DNA of 64,000 nt from Corallococcus soli (GCF_014930455.1 NZ_JAAIYO010000006.1:310001-374000), one strand, 5' to 3'; positions 34,501 through 43,517 are shown, counted from the first letter of the stretch. Numbers and translations are program-made. The notes: generated by a model not told the origin, from the sequence alone.

Positions 34501-36330
34501 TCAGCCGGACTTGGCCTGGTCGCTGTAGATGGCGTCGGCGATGCGGTAGGCGCTGCCCTCCAGACGCTGGAAGGCTTCGCGCAGGGCGCCGACGTCGGAG
34601 GTGTTGAGGATGGAGCGCAGGCGCTCCAGGTCCGCCTTGATCTCCTCGCGGTCCTTCTCCGACAGGAGGCTGGCGTACTCCTCCAGGCTCTTCTCCGTGG
34701 TGTAGATGAGCCCGTCCGCGTTGTTGCGCAGCTCCGCCAGCTCCTTCTTCTTCTTGTCGTCCGCGGAGTGCGACTGGGCGTCGGAGATCATCGTCTGGAT
34801 CTCCGCCTCCGACAGGCCGGAGTTGCCCACCACGCGCACCTGCTGCTGCTTGCCGGTGCCCAGGTCGCGGGCGCTCACGTGCACGATGCCGTTCGCGTCG
34901 ATGTCGAAGGACACTTCAATCTGCGGCACGCCGCGGGGCGCCGGGGGGATGCCCACCAGCTCGAAGCGCGCGAGCGTCTTGTTGTCGGCCGCCATCTCGC
35001 GCTCGCCCTGGAGGACGTGCACGGACACGAGCGGCTGGTTGTCCACCGCGGTGGAGAACACCTGGCCCTTCTTGCAGGGGATGGTGGTGTTCTTGTCGAT
35101 GATCTTCGTGAACACGCCGCCCGCGGTCTCCACGCCCAGCGACAGCGGCGTGACGTCCAGCAGGAGGACGTCCTTCACCTCGCCCTTGAGCACGCCGCCC
35201 TGGATGGCGGCGCCCACGGCGACGACCTCGTCCGGGTTGATGCCCTTGTGGGGCTCCTTGCCGAAGAACTCCTTCACCTTCTGCTGCACGCGCGGCATGC
35301 GCGTCATGCCGCCCACCAGGAGCACCTGGTTGATGGCCTGGGCGGTGACGCCCGCGTCCTTGAGCGCGATGCGGCACGGCTCGATGGAGCGGTCGATGAG
35401 GTCCGCGACCAGGGCCTCGAAGGTGGACCGGTCGATGGTCTCCGTGAGGTGCTTGGGGCCGGACGCGTCCGCGGTGATGAACGGGAGGTTCACCTCCGTC
35501 TCCGGGGCGCTGGACAGCTCGTGCTTGGCGCGCTCGGCCGCTTCCTTCAGGCGCTGGAGCGCCATGCGGTCCTTGCGCAGGTCCAGGCCGTTGTTGCCCT
35601 CCGCGAAGCGCTTGGCCAGGTAGTCGATGAGGCGCTGGTCGAAGTCCTCGCCGCCCAGGAACGTGTCGCCGTTGGTGCTCTTGACCTCGAAGACGCCGGA
35701 GGTGAGCTCCAGGATGGAGATATCGAAGGTGCCGCCGCCCAGGTCGTAGACGGCGATGCGCTCCGTGGGGCTTTCCTTCACCTTGTCCAGGCCGTACGCG
35801 AGCGCCGCGGCGGTGGGCTCGTTGATGATGCGCAGCACGCTCAGGCCGGCGATGCGGCCCGCGTCCTTGGTGGCCTGGCGCTGGCTGTCGTTGAAGTAGG
35901 CGGGGACGGTGATGACGGCCTCGGTGACGGGCTCGCCCAGGTAGTCCTCCGCCGTCTGCTTCATCTTCATCAGCACGATGGCGCTGACTTCCGGCGGGCT
36001 GTAGCCCTTGCCGCGGATCTCCACCCACGCGTCGCCGTTGGGGCTGGCGGCCACCTTGAAGGAGCTGACGCCAATGGCCTTGCGCGCCTCGGGCGAGTCG
36101 TACTTGCGGCCGATGAGGCGCTTGGCCGCGAAGACCGTGTTCTCCGGGTTGGTGATGGCCTGCCGCTTGGCGATCTGCCCCACCAGGCGCTCACCGGAGT
36201 CGGTGAAGCCCACCATGGAGGGGGTGGTGCGGCTGCCTTCGCTGTTGGGGATGACCACCGGCTCGCCGCCTTCCATGACGGCGACGCAGGAGTTGGTGGT
36301 GCCCAGGTCGATACCAATCACCTTCGCCAT
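34501..36330 (-). CDS. dnaK: Molecular chaperone DnaK (Hsp70)
   Basis: ATP-driven chaperone for nascent and stress-damaged proteins. The 609-aa protein has the nucleotide-binding domain with [71 protein letters not shown] and [11 protein letters not shown]. The substrate-binding domain follows, with [23 protein letters not shown]. The C-terminal lid is present, but the chain ends SDQAKSG without the usual long acidic EEVD-like tail, as in shorter bacterial DnaKs. The ATG at 36330 lies 2 nt after the grpE stop, so the two are co-translated. No dnaJ lies in the window. Myxobacteria often carry several DnaK paralogues, so this may not be the only housekeeping copy. Confidence 0.95.
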   Translation of the reverse strand: MAKVIGIDLGTTNSCVAVMEGGEPVVIPNSEGSRTTPSMVGFTDSGERLVGQIAKRQAITNPENTVFAAKRLIGRKYDSPEARKAIGVSSFKVAASPNGDAWVEIRGKGYSPPEVSAIVLMKMKQTAEDYLGEPVTEAVITVPAYFNDSQRQATKDAGRIAGLSVLRIINEPTAAALAYGLDKVKESPTERIAVYDLGGGTFDISILELTSGVFEVKSTNGDTFLGGEDFDQRLIDYLAKRFAEGNNGLDLRKDRMALQRLKEAAERAKHELSSAPETEVNLPFITADASGPKHLTETIDRSTFEALVADLIDRSIEPCRIALKDAGVTAQAINQVLLVGGMTRMPRVQQKVKEFFGKEPHKGINPDEVVAVGAAIQGGVLKGEVKDVLLLDVTPLSLGVETAGGVFTKIIDKNTTIPCKKGQVFSTAVDNQPLVSVHVLQGEREMAADNKTLARFELVGIPPAPRGVPQIEVSFDIDANGIVHVSARDLGTGKQQQVRVVGNSGLSEAEIQTMISDAQSHSADDKKKKELAELRNNADGLIYTTEKSLEEYASLLSEKDREEIKADLERLRSILNTSDVGALREAFQRLEGSAYRIADAIYSDQAKSG

Positions 36331-36332
36331 GA

Positions 36333-37193
36333 CTACTGACTCCCCCCGGAGGAACTCTCGGAATCCGCGGGCGCCCCCGGCGCCTCGCTGCTGCTCGACT
36401 GAGACTCGGTGCTGGCGGGCGCATCCCCGGCGCTGGCGGCGGGCGCGGGCGGCGGGGCGGCCTCTGGCGCGCGCGCGACGACGACCATCGCGGGGCGCAC
36501 CAGCCGGTCATTGAGGTGGAAGCCGCGCGTCACCTCATAGACGACGTGGCCGGCGGCGACCTCCGTGGTCTCCACCTGCTGGATGGCTTCGTGCACGCGC
36601 GGGTCGAAGGGCAGCCCCTTCGCGCTGAAGCCCTTCACGCCGTGGCGGCCGAGCGCGTCCTCGAAGGACTTGCGCGTCATGGCCACGCCCTTCTGGAAGC
36701 TGTCGAAGTCGGTGGACTTGCTGGCGGCGTCGAGCGCGCGGTCCATGTTGTCCACGACGGGGAGCAGGTCCTTGAGGAGCTTCTCCGCGCCGAACTTCTG
36801 GACGTCCTCCTTCTCCTTCTGGGCGCGCTTCCTGTAGTTCTCCAGGTCCGCGGCGGCGCGCAGGGCGCGCTCCTGGAAGTCCTTGGCGCGCTCGTGCGCT
36901 TCCTTCAAGCGCTCCAGCGTCTCGCGGGCCTTGGCCTGGCTGAAGTCCAGCTGCGCGCGCAGCGACTCCACCTCCTGGCGGAGCGCGGCCGCGTCCTCGG
37001 TGGGGGGGGTGACCTCGGGGGTGGGTGCGGCCGCCTCGGCGTCTGAGGCGGCGATCTCCACCTCCACCTCCGTCTCCGAAACCGCGGTGTCCGCTTCTTC
37101 GTCCATCCGACGCTCGACGCTACGAACCGCGTCGTCGATCACGTCCTGCCCGATGTCCGTCTGGATGCTGCCCTTGTCATTGGTGCCCGACAC
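36333..37193 (-). CDS. grpE: Nucleotide exchange factor GrpE
   Basis: Cofactor that releases ADP from DnaK. The core is clear: [82 protein letters not shown] would be the long helix and hinge (shown here only as an ordered block; key residues ENYRKR and [11 protein letters not shown]), followed by the beta domain [14 protein letters not shown] and [26 protein letters not shown]. Both ends are extended: an acidic N-terminus and a Ser/Ala/Pro-rich C-terminus after about residue 230. The start is uncertain. GTG at 37193 (286 aa) is preferred for continuity of the acidic N-terminus; an ATG at 37106 is the alternative. First gene of grpE-dnaK. Confidence 0.88.
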   Translation of the reverse strand: MSGTNDKGSIQTDIGQDVIDDAVRSVERRMDEEADTAVSETEVEVEIAASDAEAAAPTPEVTPPTEDAAALRQEVESLRAQLDFSQAKARETLERLKEAHERAKDFQERALRAAADLENYRKRAQKEKEDVQKFGAEKLLKDLLPVVDNMDRALDAASKSTDFDSFQKGVAMTRKSFEDALGRHGVKGFSAKGLPFDPRVHEAIQQVETTEVAAGHVVYEVTRGFHLNDRLVRPAMVVVARAPEAAPPPAPAASAGDAPASTESQSSSSEAPGAPADSESSSGGSQ

Positions 37194-37296
37194 GGCGCGC
37201 ACTATCTCACGCGCCGGGGAGCGATCCAACAGGACCCGAGGGGGGGCCACGCCGTGCCCTGCATGCGGGCAGGCGCTCTTCACGTGCAACGGAACT

Positions 37297-37791
37297 TCAC
37301 GCTCCGGGCGCGGGTTTCTTGCGGCCCAACGTTTTCTTGGAAGCTGATTTCTTCGCGGTCCTGGCGCCCTTGGGGGCCGGAGCCGGGGCGGCGGCCTTCT
37401 TGCGGCCAATGGACTTGGGGGCCTTCGCCTTGGCCTTGTCGGCGCTCTTCGCCCGGGTGGGGGCGGCGGCCGGCTCGGCGGCGGGCTCCGGAGCGGCGGA
37501 GGCGGGCGGAGGGGTCCCCGCGCCACCGGCGCCGGGCTTGAAGGCCTCCTCCACGGTGGTCTCGACGCGGCGCACGGCGGTCTCAATCTTCTCCGTGGCG
37601 GTCTTGGTGGTAGCGGCGGCCCAGGTGCGCAGCTGCTCCAAGCCTTCCTTCACCTTGGCCTGCTTCTCCGGGTCCTTCACTTCCTTGAGGAGACGCTCGG
37701 CCTCACCCCGGAGGTCGTCCGTGGTGCGCTTGAGGTCCTCGCCGGTGCGCTTGAGGAAGTCCATCAACTGCCTGTCCCACTTCTCGGCCAT
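37297..37791 (-). CDS. Helical protein with Lys/Ala/Pro-rich histone H1-like C-terminus
   Basis: A 164-aa cytoplasmic protein. Residues 1-85 are predicted long amphipathic helices ([65 protein letters not shown]), similar in look to phasins or other helical-bundle proteins. Residues about 90-164 are low-complexity Ala/Pro/Lys with [10 protein letters not shown] and a near-copy [10 protein letters not shown], which resembles eukaryotic H1 tails. The basic tail suggests binding to DNA, RNA or another polyanion; that is inference. GGAGGAGACGGGTC precedes the ATG, fixing the start. It is upstream of grpE in the same direction, with a 103-nt gap. Confidence 0.78.
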   Translation of the reverse strand: MAEKWDRQLMDFLKRTGEDLKRTTDDLRGEAERLLKEVKDPEKQAKVKEGLEQLRTWAAATTKTATEKIETAVRRVETTVEEAFKPGAGGAGTPPPASAAPEPAAEPAAAPTRAKSADKAKAKAPKSIGRKKAAAPAPAPKGARTAKKSASKKTLGRKKPAPGA

Positions 37792-38038
37792 GACCCGTCT
37801 CCTCCGCTCTGGCTGCCTGAATCCATCCCACCGCACGCCCGACAGGAGCGCAAAGCCCTCCGCCCTGTCCAGACATAGACGGCGGGATGCGCCATCGATT
37901 GCATTGTGGTGGTGCGTCAGGCGCCCTCCCCCGCCGCAAGCGGGCGACCGCACGACAGTCCACTGCCAGACACGTTAAGGTGGTCCCCCTCTGCCGGAAA
38001 GCCGCATTCGTACGGGCCCGGTGCTGGAGCCTTCCATC

Positions 38039-40396
38039 ATGTCGCGGTCCATCCGGGCGGTCTGGTCGCTCGTCGTGCTCACCACCGTCGTGTCGCTGTC
38101 CGCCTGTGGTTCGGAGGACCCGGGGACGCAGGGGCCGGTGTTGCCGGCGGTCACGCTGCGCGCGGCGACGGTGGGCGCGCCCTTCGAGCACGTGCTGACC
38201 GCCTCCGGGGGCAAGGCGCCCCTCACCTATTCGGTGGGCGCGCTGCCGCCGGGCTTCTCCTTCTATGGAGACACGGGCCGGCTGGTGGGGCCCGCCACCG
38301 AAGCGGGCGAATGGACGCTGACGGTGGGCGTGCGCGACGCGAAGGGCGCCCAGCAGACGCGGAGCTATTCGCTGAAGGCGTGGCCGGTGCCGGCCGTCGC
38401 GACCGTGTCGCCGCTGCCGGACGCGACGGCGGGCAGCGCCTATACGTTCACGTTCACGGCCACCGGGGGGGCGCCGCCCCTGACCTGGTCGCAGGCGGGC
38501 GGCGCGCTGCCCTCGGGGCTGACGCTGTCCGGCGACGGGGCGCTGACGGGCACACCGCAGGGGCCCGCGCTGTATGAGTTCACGCTGCGGGTGGAGGACG
38601 CCAACGGCGTCCGCGCCGAGTCCGTGCTGCGGCTGCCCCTGCGCACCCCGAACGGGGACCTGCCGGACGGCGGGCCGGTGACGGACGCGGGGACGGACGG
38701 TGGGACCCAGCCGGACGGCGGGACGACGGACGCTGGCCCGGTGGTGTCCGTGCCCCTGAAGGTGGGCAACTGGAACATCGAGTGGTTCGGGGACACGACG
38801 CCCGGCAATGGTCCGGACAACGAGCCCCTGCAGTTGGCCAACGCGACGGCGGTCATCGCGGACGCGGGGCCGGACGTGATGGGCGTGGCGGAGATCATCG
38901 ACGTGGCCCAGTTCAACGCGCTGAAGGCGGGGCTGCCCGGCTACGACGGCTTCCTCGCGAACGACTCCGTGCGGGTGGGCGGCGAGTACTACTACTACGG
39001 CGCCGCGCAGCAGAAGGTGGGCGTGCTGTTCAAGACGGACGCGGTGCAGGTGCTGGGGGCGAACGTGGTGCTGGCGTCCTGCTCCAGTGATTTCGCCGGG
39101 CGGCCGCCGCTGCGCGTGGACCTGCGGGTGACGCGGGGGGCCACGCAGGTGGACCTGACGGTGATGGTGCTGCACATGAAGGCGTTCGCGGACGCGGATG
39201 CGTATTCGCGGCGCCAGTCCGCGTCGGAGTGCCTCAAGAGCTACCTGGACACGAACCTGCCCACGCAGAAGGTGATGGTGCTGGGGGACTGGAACGACGA
39301 CGTGGACAGGTCCATCTACGCGTCCCAGACGTCGCCCTTCCAGAACCTGGTGGCCGACCCGGCGCGCTACAAGTTCCTCACCCAGCCGCTGTCGGAGGCG
39401 AACGTGAGCTCCACGGTGAGCAACAGCCAGTTCATCGACCATCAGCTGGTGACGAACGAGCTGGTGCCGTACCACGTCGCGAACTCCACGGTGGTGCTCA
39501 AGCCGGCCATCTCCAGCTACCGGAGCACCACGTCCGACCACTACCCCATCTTCAGCCGCTTCGACTTCGGCACGCTGGTGCAGGCGCGCAGCGTGAAGGT
39601 CACGGCGCCCAACGGCGGCGAGACGCTGTCGGCGGGCAGCACGTTCGCCATCACCTGGACGTCGAGCAACGTGTCGCAGGTGAACGTGCAGTATTCGTTG
39701 GACGGCACGGTGTGGCGCGACGTGGCGACGAACGTGGCGGCGGCGAGCGGGCGCTATACGTGGACGGTGCCGAGCGAGTCCTCCACCACGGCGCGGGTGC
39801 GGGTGGCGGACGCGACGCGCGCGGACGTGGCGGACCTGAGTGATGGGGCGTTCACGATGACGCGGCCAACGCAGCAGGTGTTCATCAACGAGTACCTGGC
39901 ACAGCCGGTCAACGGGCCGGCTGGAACGCCGGACTACGACCAGCAGTTCGTGGAGCTCTACAACGCGGGGGCGGGTTCGGTGGACCTGAGCGGCTGGGAG
40001 CTCCACGACGCGAAGTCGTTTTCGGGCGCGGATGCGGCGCGACACACGTTCGAGCAGGGCACGGTGCTGCCGGCGGGCAAGGGGTACGTGGTGTACTCGG
40101 GCTTCACGGCGCTGCCGCCAGGGGCGACGTACGCGACCGTGTCCAACGGGGGCCAGGGTCTGAGATTCGACCGGGGCATCAACCAGAATGGCGCGGGCGA
40201 CTCGGTGTACCTGGTGCGCGCGGACGGCACGGTGCAGGACAGCCATTCGTATGCGAGTCCGCCCATGGATGTGTTCCAGGGCTGGTCGTTCAACCGGAAG
40301 CCGGACAGGAGTGCCACGGGGTCCTGGGGCCTCTGCTACGACCTGGCGTCCTACATCGCGACCCCAGGACGCAGGGCGGACGGCAGCGCGTTCTGA
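38039..40396 (+). CDS. Extracellular nuclease-like lipoprotein: putative Ig repeats, EEP domain, lamin-tail domain
   Basis: Exported lipoprotein (lipobox-like VSLSACGSE) of 785 aa with a modular layout. Two putative-Ig (He_PIG) repeats occur at about residues 35-205 (ASGGKAPLTYSVGALPPGFS, ATGGAPPLTWSQAGGALPSGLTLSGDGALTGTP). After a PDGG-rich linker comes an EEP nuclease domain: KVGNWNIEWFG, DVMGVAEIID, VMVLHMKAF, VMVLGDWNDDVD, QFIDHQLV and TSDHYPIFSRF, so metal and catalytic residues are retained. An Ig-like region with GGETLSAGSTFAITWTSSNVS follows, and a lamin-tail domain ends the chain (VFINEYLAQP, QFVELYNAGAGSVDLSGWELHD). The arrangement resembles ExeM/NucH-type secreted DNases. The ATG at 38039 has GGAG 10 nt upstream. 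Confidence 0.9.
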   Translation: MSRSIRAVWSLVVLTTVVSLSACGSEDPGTQGPVLPAVTLRAATVGAPFEHVLTASGGKAPLTYSVGALPPGFSFYGDTGRLVGPATEAGEWTLTVGVRDAKGAQQTRSYSLKAWPVPAVATVSPLPDATAGSAYTFTFTATGGAPPLTWSQAGGALPSGLTLSGDGALTGTPQGPALYEFTLRVEDANGVRAESVLRLPLRTPNGDLPDGGPVTDAGTDGGTQPDGGTTDAGPVVSVPLKVGNWNIEWFGDTTPGNGPDNEPLQLANATAVIADAGPDVMGVAEIIDVAQFNALKAGLPGYDGFLANDSVRVGGEYYYYGAAQQKVGVLFKTDAVQVLGANVVLASCSSDFAGRPPLRVDLRVTRGATQVDLTVMVLHMKAFADADAYSRRQSASECLKSYLDTNLPTQKVMVLGDWNDDVDRSIYASQTSPFQNLVADPARYKFLTQPLSEANVSSTVSNSQFIDHQLVTNELVPYHVANSTVVLKPAISSYRSTTSDHYPIFSRFDFGTLVQARSVKVTAPNGGETLSAGSTFAITWTSSNVSQVNVQYSLDGTVWRDVATNVAAASGRYTWTVPSESSTTARVRVADATRADVADLSDGAFTMTRPTQQVFINEYLAQPVNGPAGTPDYDQQFVELYNAGAGSVDLSGWELHDAKSFSGADAARHTFEQGTVLPAGKGYVVYSGFTALPPGATYATVSNGGQGLRFDRGINQNGAGDSVYLVRADGTVQDSHSYASPPMDVFQGWSFNRKPDRSATGSWGLCYDLASYIATPGRRADGSAF

Positions 40397-40445
40397 CGGT
40401 TTCGCGAGGCACGACTTCCACCCGGGAAGCTGCTTGGGTGGACGC

Positions 40446-41090
40446 ATGACTTCGCGACCCCGTGCGTTGAGCGCGGATCCGGTGTGGAGGCGCTTCACGG
40501 CCGTGGCGCTGTGCGTGTGGCTGTCGGCCTGTGGGACGACCCGTGCGGCGGTGGCACCGGCTCCGGAGGAGCTTCCGCGTCTGGTGCTGCTGCTGCGGGA
40601 GGCCCCGGACGGGAGCTTCACGCAGGAGTGGCGTCCGGCACAGGCGTCCGAGCTTGCCCGCTACGTGCAGGCGGAGCAGGGCCGGCGCATCGTGCGGACC
40701 GCGCGCTCCGTGCGGGATTGCGATGCGGAGAACCGTGAGTGCATCCGGGAATGCATGAGCCGCCCGCTGTCTTCCGACTTCAGCCACGTCACGAGCAGGG
40801 GCGGGCTTGGAGGCAAGGAGAGGTATTGCCGGGGCCGATGCCAGCAGCCCTACCGGGACTGCGTCGAGCTTGAAAGGCTCCGTCCGCAGGAACTCTCTTC
40901 CACGGAAGCCGCTTCCGACTGGGCCCGGCGCAACCAGCGCTCCATCCTGGTGGGAAGCGTGGTCATGATCGCAGGAGTGGTGTTCGTCGTTGTCTCCGCG
41001 GGCGCGGGGCTCATCGTGCTCGCCCCTGCCTTGCTTCTCACGGAGTCATTCGTGTCCCCGGAGCAACAGCTCGTGGAGAGCGCGCCATGA
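40446..41090 (+). CDS. Array lipoprotein A1 (first of four tandem copies)
   Basis: Lipoprotein of 214 aa and no recognised family. Parts in order: signal peptide with lipobox VWLSACGTT; a conserved stretch APEELPRLVLLLREAPDG, EWRPAQASELARYVQAEQG, ARSVRDCDAE; a Cys-rich variable segment with two CX3C motifs (ECIREC, YCRGRC) and a later Cys; a Gly-rich hydrophobic stretch (about residues 165-195, VGSVVMIAGVVFVVVSAG); and a short variable tail. It appears anchored by lipid at one end and able to insert a hydrophobic segment at the other. The stop overlaps the B1 start (ATGA). The 5' end differs from the other three copies up to about codon 15. GGGTGGAC precedes the ATG but lies in the 3' arm of a possible hairpin (40418-40441). 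Confidence 0.8.
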   Translation: MTSRPRALSADPVWRRFTAVALCVWLSACGTTRAAVAPAPEELPRLVLLLREAPDGSFTQEWRPAQASELARYVQAEQGRRIVRTARSVRDCDAENRECIRECMSRPLSSDFSHVTSRGGLGGKERYCRGRCQQPYRDCVELERLRPQELSSTEAASDWARRNQRSILVGSVVMIAGVVFVVVSAGAGLIVLAPALLLTESFVSPEQQLVESAP

Positions 41091-41686
41091 TGGACTACTT
41101 CGACAAGCTGCAAGTGCTGGGCGTGCACGGAGAAGAAAGCCAGTCCGCCAAGGAGAAGGAGGCGTTCCATTTCGCCATGGATGCCATCCACTTCATCATG
41201 GCCACGGGGCAGGCACACGACTTCGAGGACTACATCCAGAGCATGAAGGCCCATGCTCCCCCTCTTGCCATTGCGCGGTTCGCTACACGGGCGGAGGCCG
41301 AGGAATGGTTGAAGGCCCAGAAGCGCCCTCCTGACTCCGCCTGCATCCTCATCGGGGATCAATACTTCACCGTGCTTCACAGCAGCGCCAAGGGATGGAG
41401 CCACCTGGGCCCCCTGGACAGCCTGGAGTACTACCTCGCGGACATGGCCAACGACGGGCCCAAGCCCTCGGGGCTGTCCTTCGAGTCCAAGGCGAAAGCG
41501 GAGGCCTGGCTCCACCAGCAGCCCACGCCCCCGCAGCAGGTCGTCGTCATGATTGCTGGCGCTCCGTTCCTAGCCGCCTACCACCACCGCATCGACTACC
41601 GCGTCCTCTATCCCCTGCCCCCGCCCACGCCTCCTGCATCGGATGTTCTTGAGGCGCCTCGCGACGATGGTCCTGATGCGGGCTGA
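41087..41686 (+). CDS. Array protein B1
   Basis: Soluble protein of 199 aa, no signal peptide or membrane span, no recognised family. It has a helical N-terminus (FDKLQVLG, EKEAFHFAMDAIHFIMATGQ, DFEDYIQSMK) followed by two related units: PLAIARFATRAEAEEWLKAQKRPPDSACILIGDQYFTVLH-type and PSGLSFESKAKAEAWLHQQPTPPQQVVVMIAGAPF-type segments (key shared residues F, AEAxWL, PP, I(A/G)xxF, H). The C-terminal 80 residues, from LADMANDGPKP on, are almost identical in all copies and end in a Pro-rich PLPPPTPPAS. The start overlaps A1 by 4 nt. The end overlaps A2 by 11 nt. Confidence 0.8.
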   Translation: MMDYFDKLQVLGVHGEESQSAKEKEAFHFAMDAIHFIMATGQAHDFEDYIQSMKAHAPPLAIARFATRAEAEEWLKAQKRPPDSACILIGDQYFTVLHSSAKGWSHLGPLDSLEYYLADMANDGPKPSGLSFESKAKAEAWLHQQPTPPQQVVVMIAGAPFLAAYHHRIDYRVLYPLPPPTPPASDVLEAPRDDGPDAG

Positions 41687-41943
41687 CGCCGTGTGGAGGC
41701 GCCTCACGGCTGTGGCGCTGTGCGTGTGGCTGGCGGCCTGTGGGACGACCCGTGCGGCGGTGGCACCGGCTCCGGAGGAGCTTCCGCGTCTGGTGCTGCT
41801 GCTGCGGGAGGCCCCGGACGGGAGCTTCACGCAGGAGTGGCGTCCGGCACAGGCGTCCGAGCTTGCCCGCTACGTGCAGGCGGAGCAGGGCCGGCGCATC
41901 GTGCGGACCGCTCGCTCCGTGCGGGATTGCGATGCGGAGAACG
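41423..41943 (+). repeat. Conserved junction block 1 (B1 end to A2 front)
   Basis: About 520 nt running from the LADMANDGPKP codons of B1 through the stop into the CDAEN codons of A2. It is nearly identical to the blocks at 42641 and 43859. Identity drops on both sides, so the block borders the variable cores. Confidence 0.9.
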
Positions 41944-42299
41944 TGGAATGCGTCCGGCGGTGCATGAGCACCCCACTGCCTCGTGGGTATGGCCATGTCA
42001 CCAAGCCGCGTGGAAAAGGGGGGAAGGATGAGCACTGCGTCAAACAGTGCGATCCGGCCTACCTGGACTGCATTGAGTTGGAGAGGCTTCGTCCCCAAGA
42101 GATGTCCTCCACAGGGGAGGTGTCGGACTGGGCGAGTCGTCACCGCAAGTCACTCCTGGTGGGGAGCGTGGTCGTCATCGCGAGTGTCGTTTTCGTTGTC
42201 GTGTCCGCAGGGGCTGGGCTGATCGTCCTGGCGCCGACGCTGTTGCTGACGACGTATCCAGGAGAGTTCACACATCCCGTGGCGGAGATCCTTCCATGA
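41676..42299 (+). CDS. Array lipoprotein A2
   Basis: Second lipoprotein copy, 207 aa. The lipobox (VWLAACGTT) and the first ~100 residues are nearly identical to A1; the region after CDAEN diverges (CVRRCMSTPLPRGYGHV, HCVKQCDPAYLDC), then the hydrophobic Gly-rich stretch and tail TTYPGEFTHPVAEILP. All CX3C cysteines are kept. The start chosen, ATG 41676, overlaps the B1 stop by 11 nt and is conserved in A3 and A4; ATGs at 41643 and 41667 are in frame alternatives. No strong ribosome-binding site is visible, so reinitiation after B1 is likely. Its middle resembles A4, while its tail resembles A3. Confidence 0.8.
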   Translation: MRADAVWRRLTAVALCVWLAACGTTRAAVAPAPEELPRLVLLLREAPDGSFTQEWRPAQASELARYVQAEQGRRIVRTARSVRDCDAENVECVRRCMSTPLPRGYGHVTKPRGKGGKDEHCVKQCDPAYLDCIELERLRPQEMSSTGEVSDWASRHRKSLLVGSVVVIASVVFVVVSAGAGLIVLAPTLLLTTYPGEFTHPVAEILP

Positions 42300-42904
42300 C
42301 GACGAAGCTCTTCGACCAGATTGAGGTGCTCGGGCAGATCGCGCTCGACGATGCGCCCTCCACCCCGGGAAGCGAGAAAGCGCTCCGCCTCGCGGCGGAT
42401 GCCATCCGATTCATCGAGACCTCCGGACAGGCCGACGACTTCGAGGACTACGTCCAGGGCCTCGACGCCAATGCGCCCCCCCTTGCCATTGCCCGGTTCG
42501 ACACGCGGGACGAGGCAGAGGCGTGGTTGAAGGCCCAGAAGCGTCCTCCTGACTCCGCCCGCATCCTCATTGGAGATCGCTACTTCATCGTGCGTCACAG
42601 CCGCGCCAAGGGATGGAGCCATCTGGGCCCCCTGGACAGCCTGGAGTACTACCTCGCGGACATGGTCAACGACGGGCCCAAGCCCTCGGGTCTGTCTTTC
42701 GATTCCAAGGCCGAAGCGGAGACGTGGCTCCACCAGCAGCCCACGCCCCCGCAGCAGGTCGTCGTCCTGATTGCCGGCGCCCTGTTCCTGGCCGCCTACC
42801 ACCACCGCATCGACTACCGCGTCCTCTATCCCCTGCCCCCGCCCACGCCTCCTGCATCGGATGTTCTTGAGGCGCCTCGCGACGATGGTTCTGATGCGAG
42901 CTGA
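42296..42904 (+). CDS. Array protein B2
   Basis: Second soluble copy, 202 aa, starting in a 4-nt overlap with A2. The N-terminus (LFDQIEVLGQIALD, PSTPGSEKALRLAADAI) is of the type shared with B3, not B1. The middle (EAWLKAQKRPPDSARILIGDRYF, AKGWSHLGPLDSLEYYL) is of the type shared with B1. From LADMVNDGPKPSG the C-terminus is the common one, with two substitutions (V for A, L for P in AGALF). Such chimeric pattern is direct evidence of exchange among copies. Function unknown. Confidence 0.8.
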   Translation: MTTKLFDQIEVLGQIALDDAPSTPGSEKALRLAADAIRFIETSGQADDFEDYVQGLDANAPPLAIARFDTRDEAEAWLKAQKRPPDSARILIGDRYFIVRHSRAKGWSHLGPLDSLEYYLADMVNDGPKPSGLSFDSKAEAETWLHQQPTPPQQVVVLIAGALFLAAYHHRIDYRVLYPLPPPTPPASDVLEAPRDDGSDAS

Positions 42905-43161
42905 CGCTCTAGGAATGCGCCTCACGGCCATGGCGCTGTGCGTGTGGCTGGCGGCCTGTGGGACGACCCGTGCGGCGGTGGCACCGGCTCCGGAGGAGCT
43001 TCCGCGTCTGGTGCTGCTGCTGCGGGAGTCCCCGGACGGGAGCTTCACCCAGGAGTGGCGTCCGGCGCTGGCGTCCGAGCTTGCCCGCTACGTGCAGGCG
43101 GAGCAGGGCCGGCGCATCGTGCGGACCGCTCGCTCCGTGCGCGATTGCGACGCGGAGCACC
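42641..43161 (+). repeat. Conserved junction block 2 (B2 end to A3 front)
   Basis: Second copy of the junction block, same length as the first. Includes a local change around the A start (CGCTCTAGGAATGCGC instead of CGCCGTGTGGAGGCGC) that introduces an extra in-frame ATG also seen in block 3. Confidence 0.9.
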
Positions 43162-43517
43162 TGGAGTCCATGCGGGAATGCTTGAGCCGCCCGCTTCCTG
43201 CTGGGTACGGGCATTTCCGCAACCCGCGCGGAAAGGGAGGGAAGGAGTCGTACTGCAACGGCAAGTGCCTTCAGCCCCTCTTGGACTGCGCAGAGTTGGA
43301 GAAGCTCCGTCCCCAAGAGCTGTCCTCCGTGACGGAGGCTTCAGGCTGGGCAAGCCGTCATCGCGAGTCACTTCTCATCGGGAGCGTGGTCGTCATCGCG
43401 GGTGTTGTCTTCGTCATCGTGTCCGCGGGGGCAGGTCTCGTCGTCCTGGCCCCTGCCCTGCTCCTGGCAAGCTTCGACGGTGACTCCGCGCTGCCCCTGG
43501 CAGAGGCTCTTCCATGA
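42894..43517 (+). CDS. Array lipoprotein A3, with one motif cysteine replaced
   Basis: Third lipoprotein copy, 207 aa. It has the same signal peptide and lipobox as A2, and the conserved front half. In the variable part the first CX3C motif reads ESMREC: the first cysteine, present in A1, A2 and A4, is serine here, while the second motif (YCNGKC) and the later Cys are intact. The hydrophobic stretch is LLIGSVVVIAGVVFVIVSAG. The tail ASFDGDSALPLAEALP resembles A2. The ATG at 42894 overlaps the B2 stop by 11 nt; an ATG at 42915 immediately before the hydrophobic core is also possible. Stop overlaps B3 start by 4 nt. Confidence 0.8.
   Translation: MRADALGMRLTAMALCVWLAACGTTRAAVAPAPEELPRLVLLLRESPDGSFTQEWRPALASELARYVQAEQGRRIVRTARSVRDCDAEHLESMRECLSRPLPAGYGHFRNPRGKGGKESYCNGKCLQPLLDCAELEKLRPQELSSVTEASGWASRHRESLLIGSVVVIAGVVFVIVSAGAGLVVLAPALLLASFDGDSALPLAEALP

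Noticed and set aside
34402-36339. 645-codon + strand frame across dnaK
   Set aside because: Antisense to DnaK; no domain pattern.
37703-40621. 972-codon minus strand frame across the nuclease lipoprotein
   Set aside because: Arg/His/Val-rich shadow of a gene with recognisable domains.
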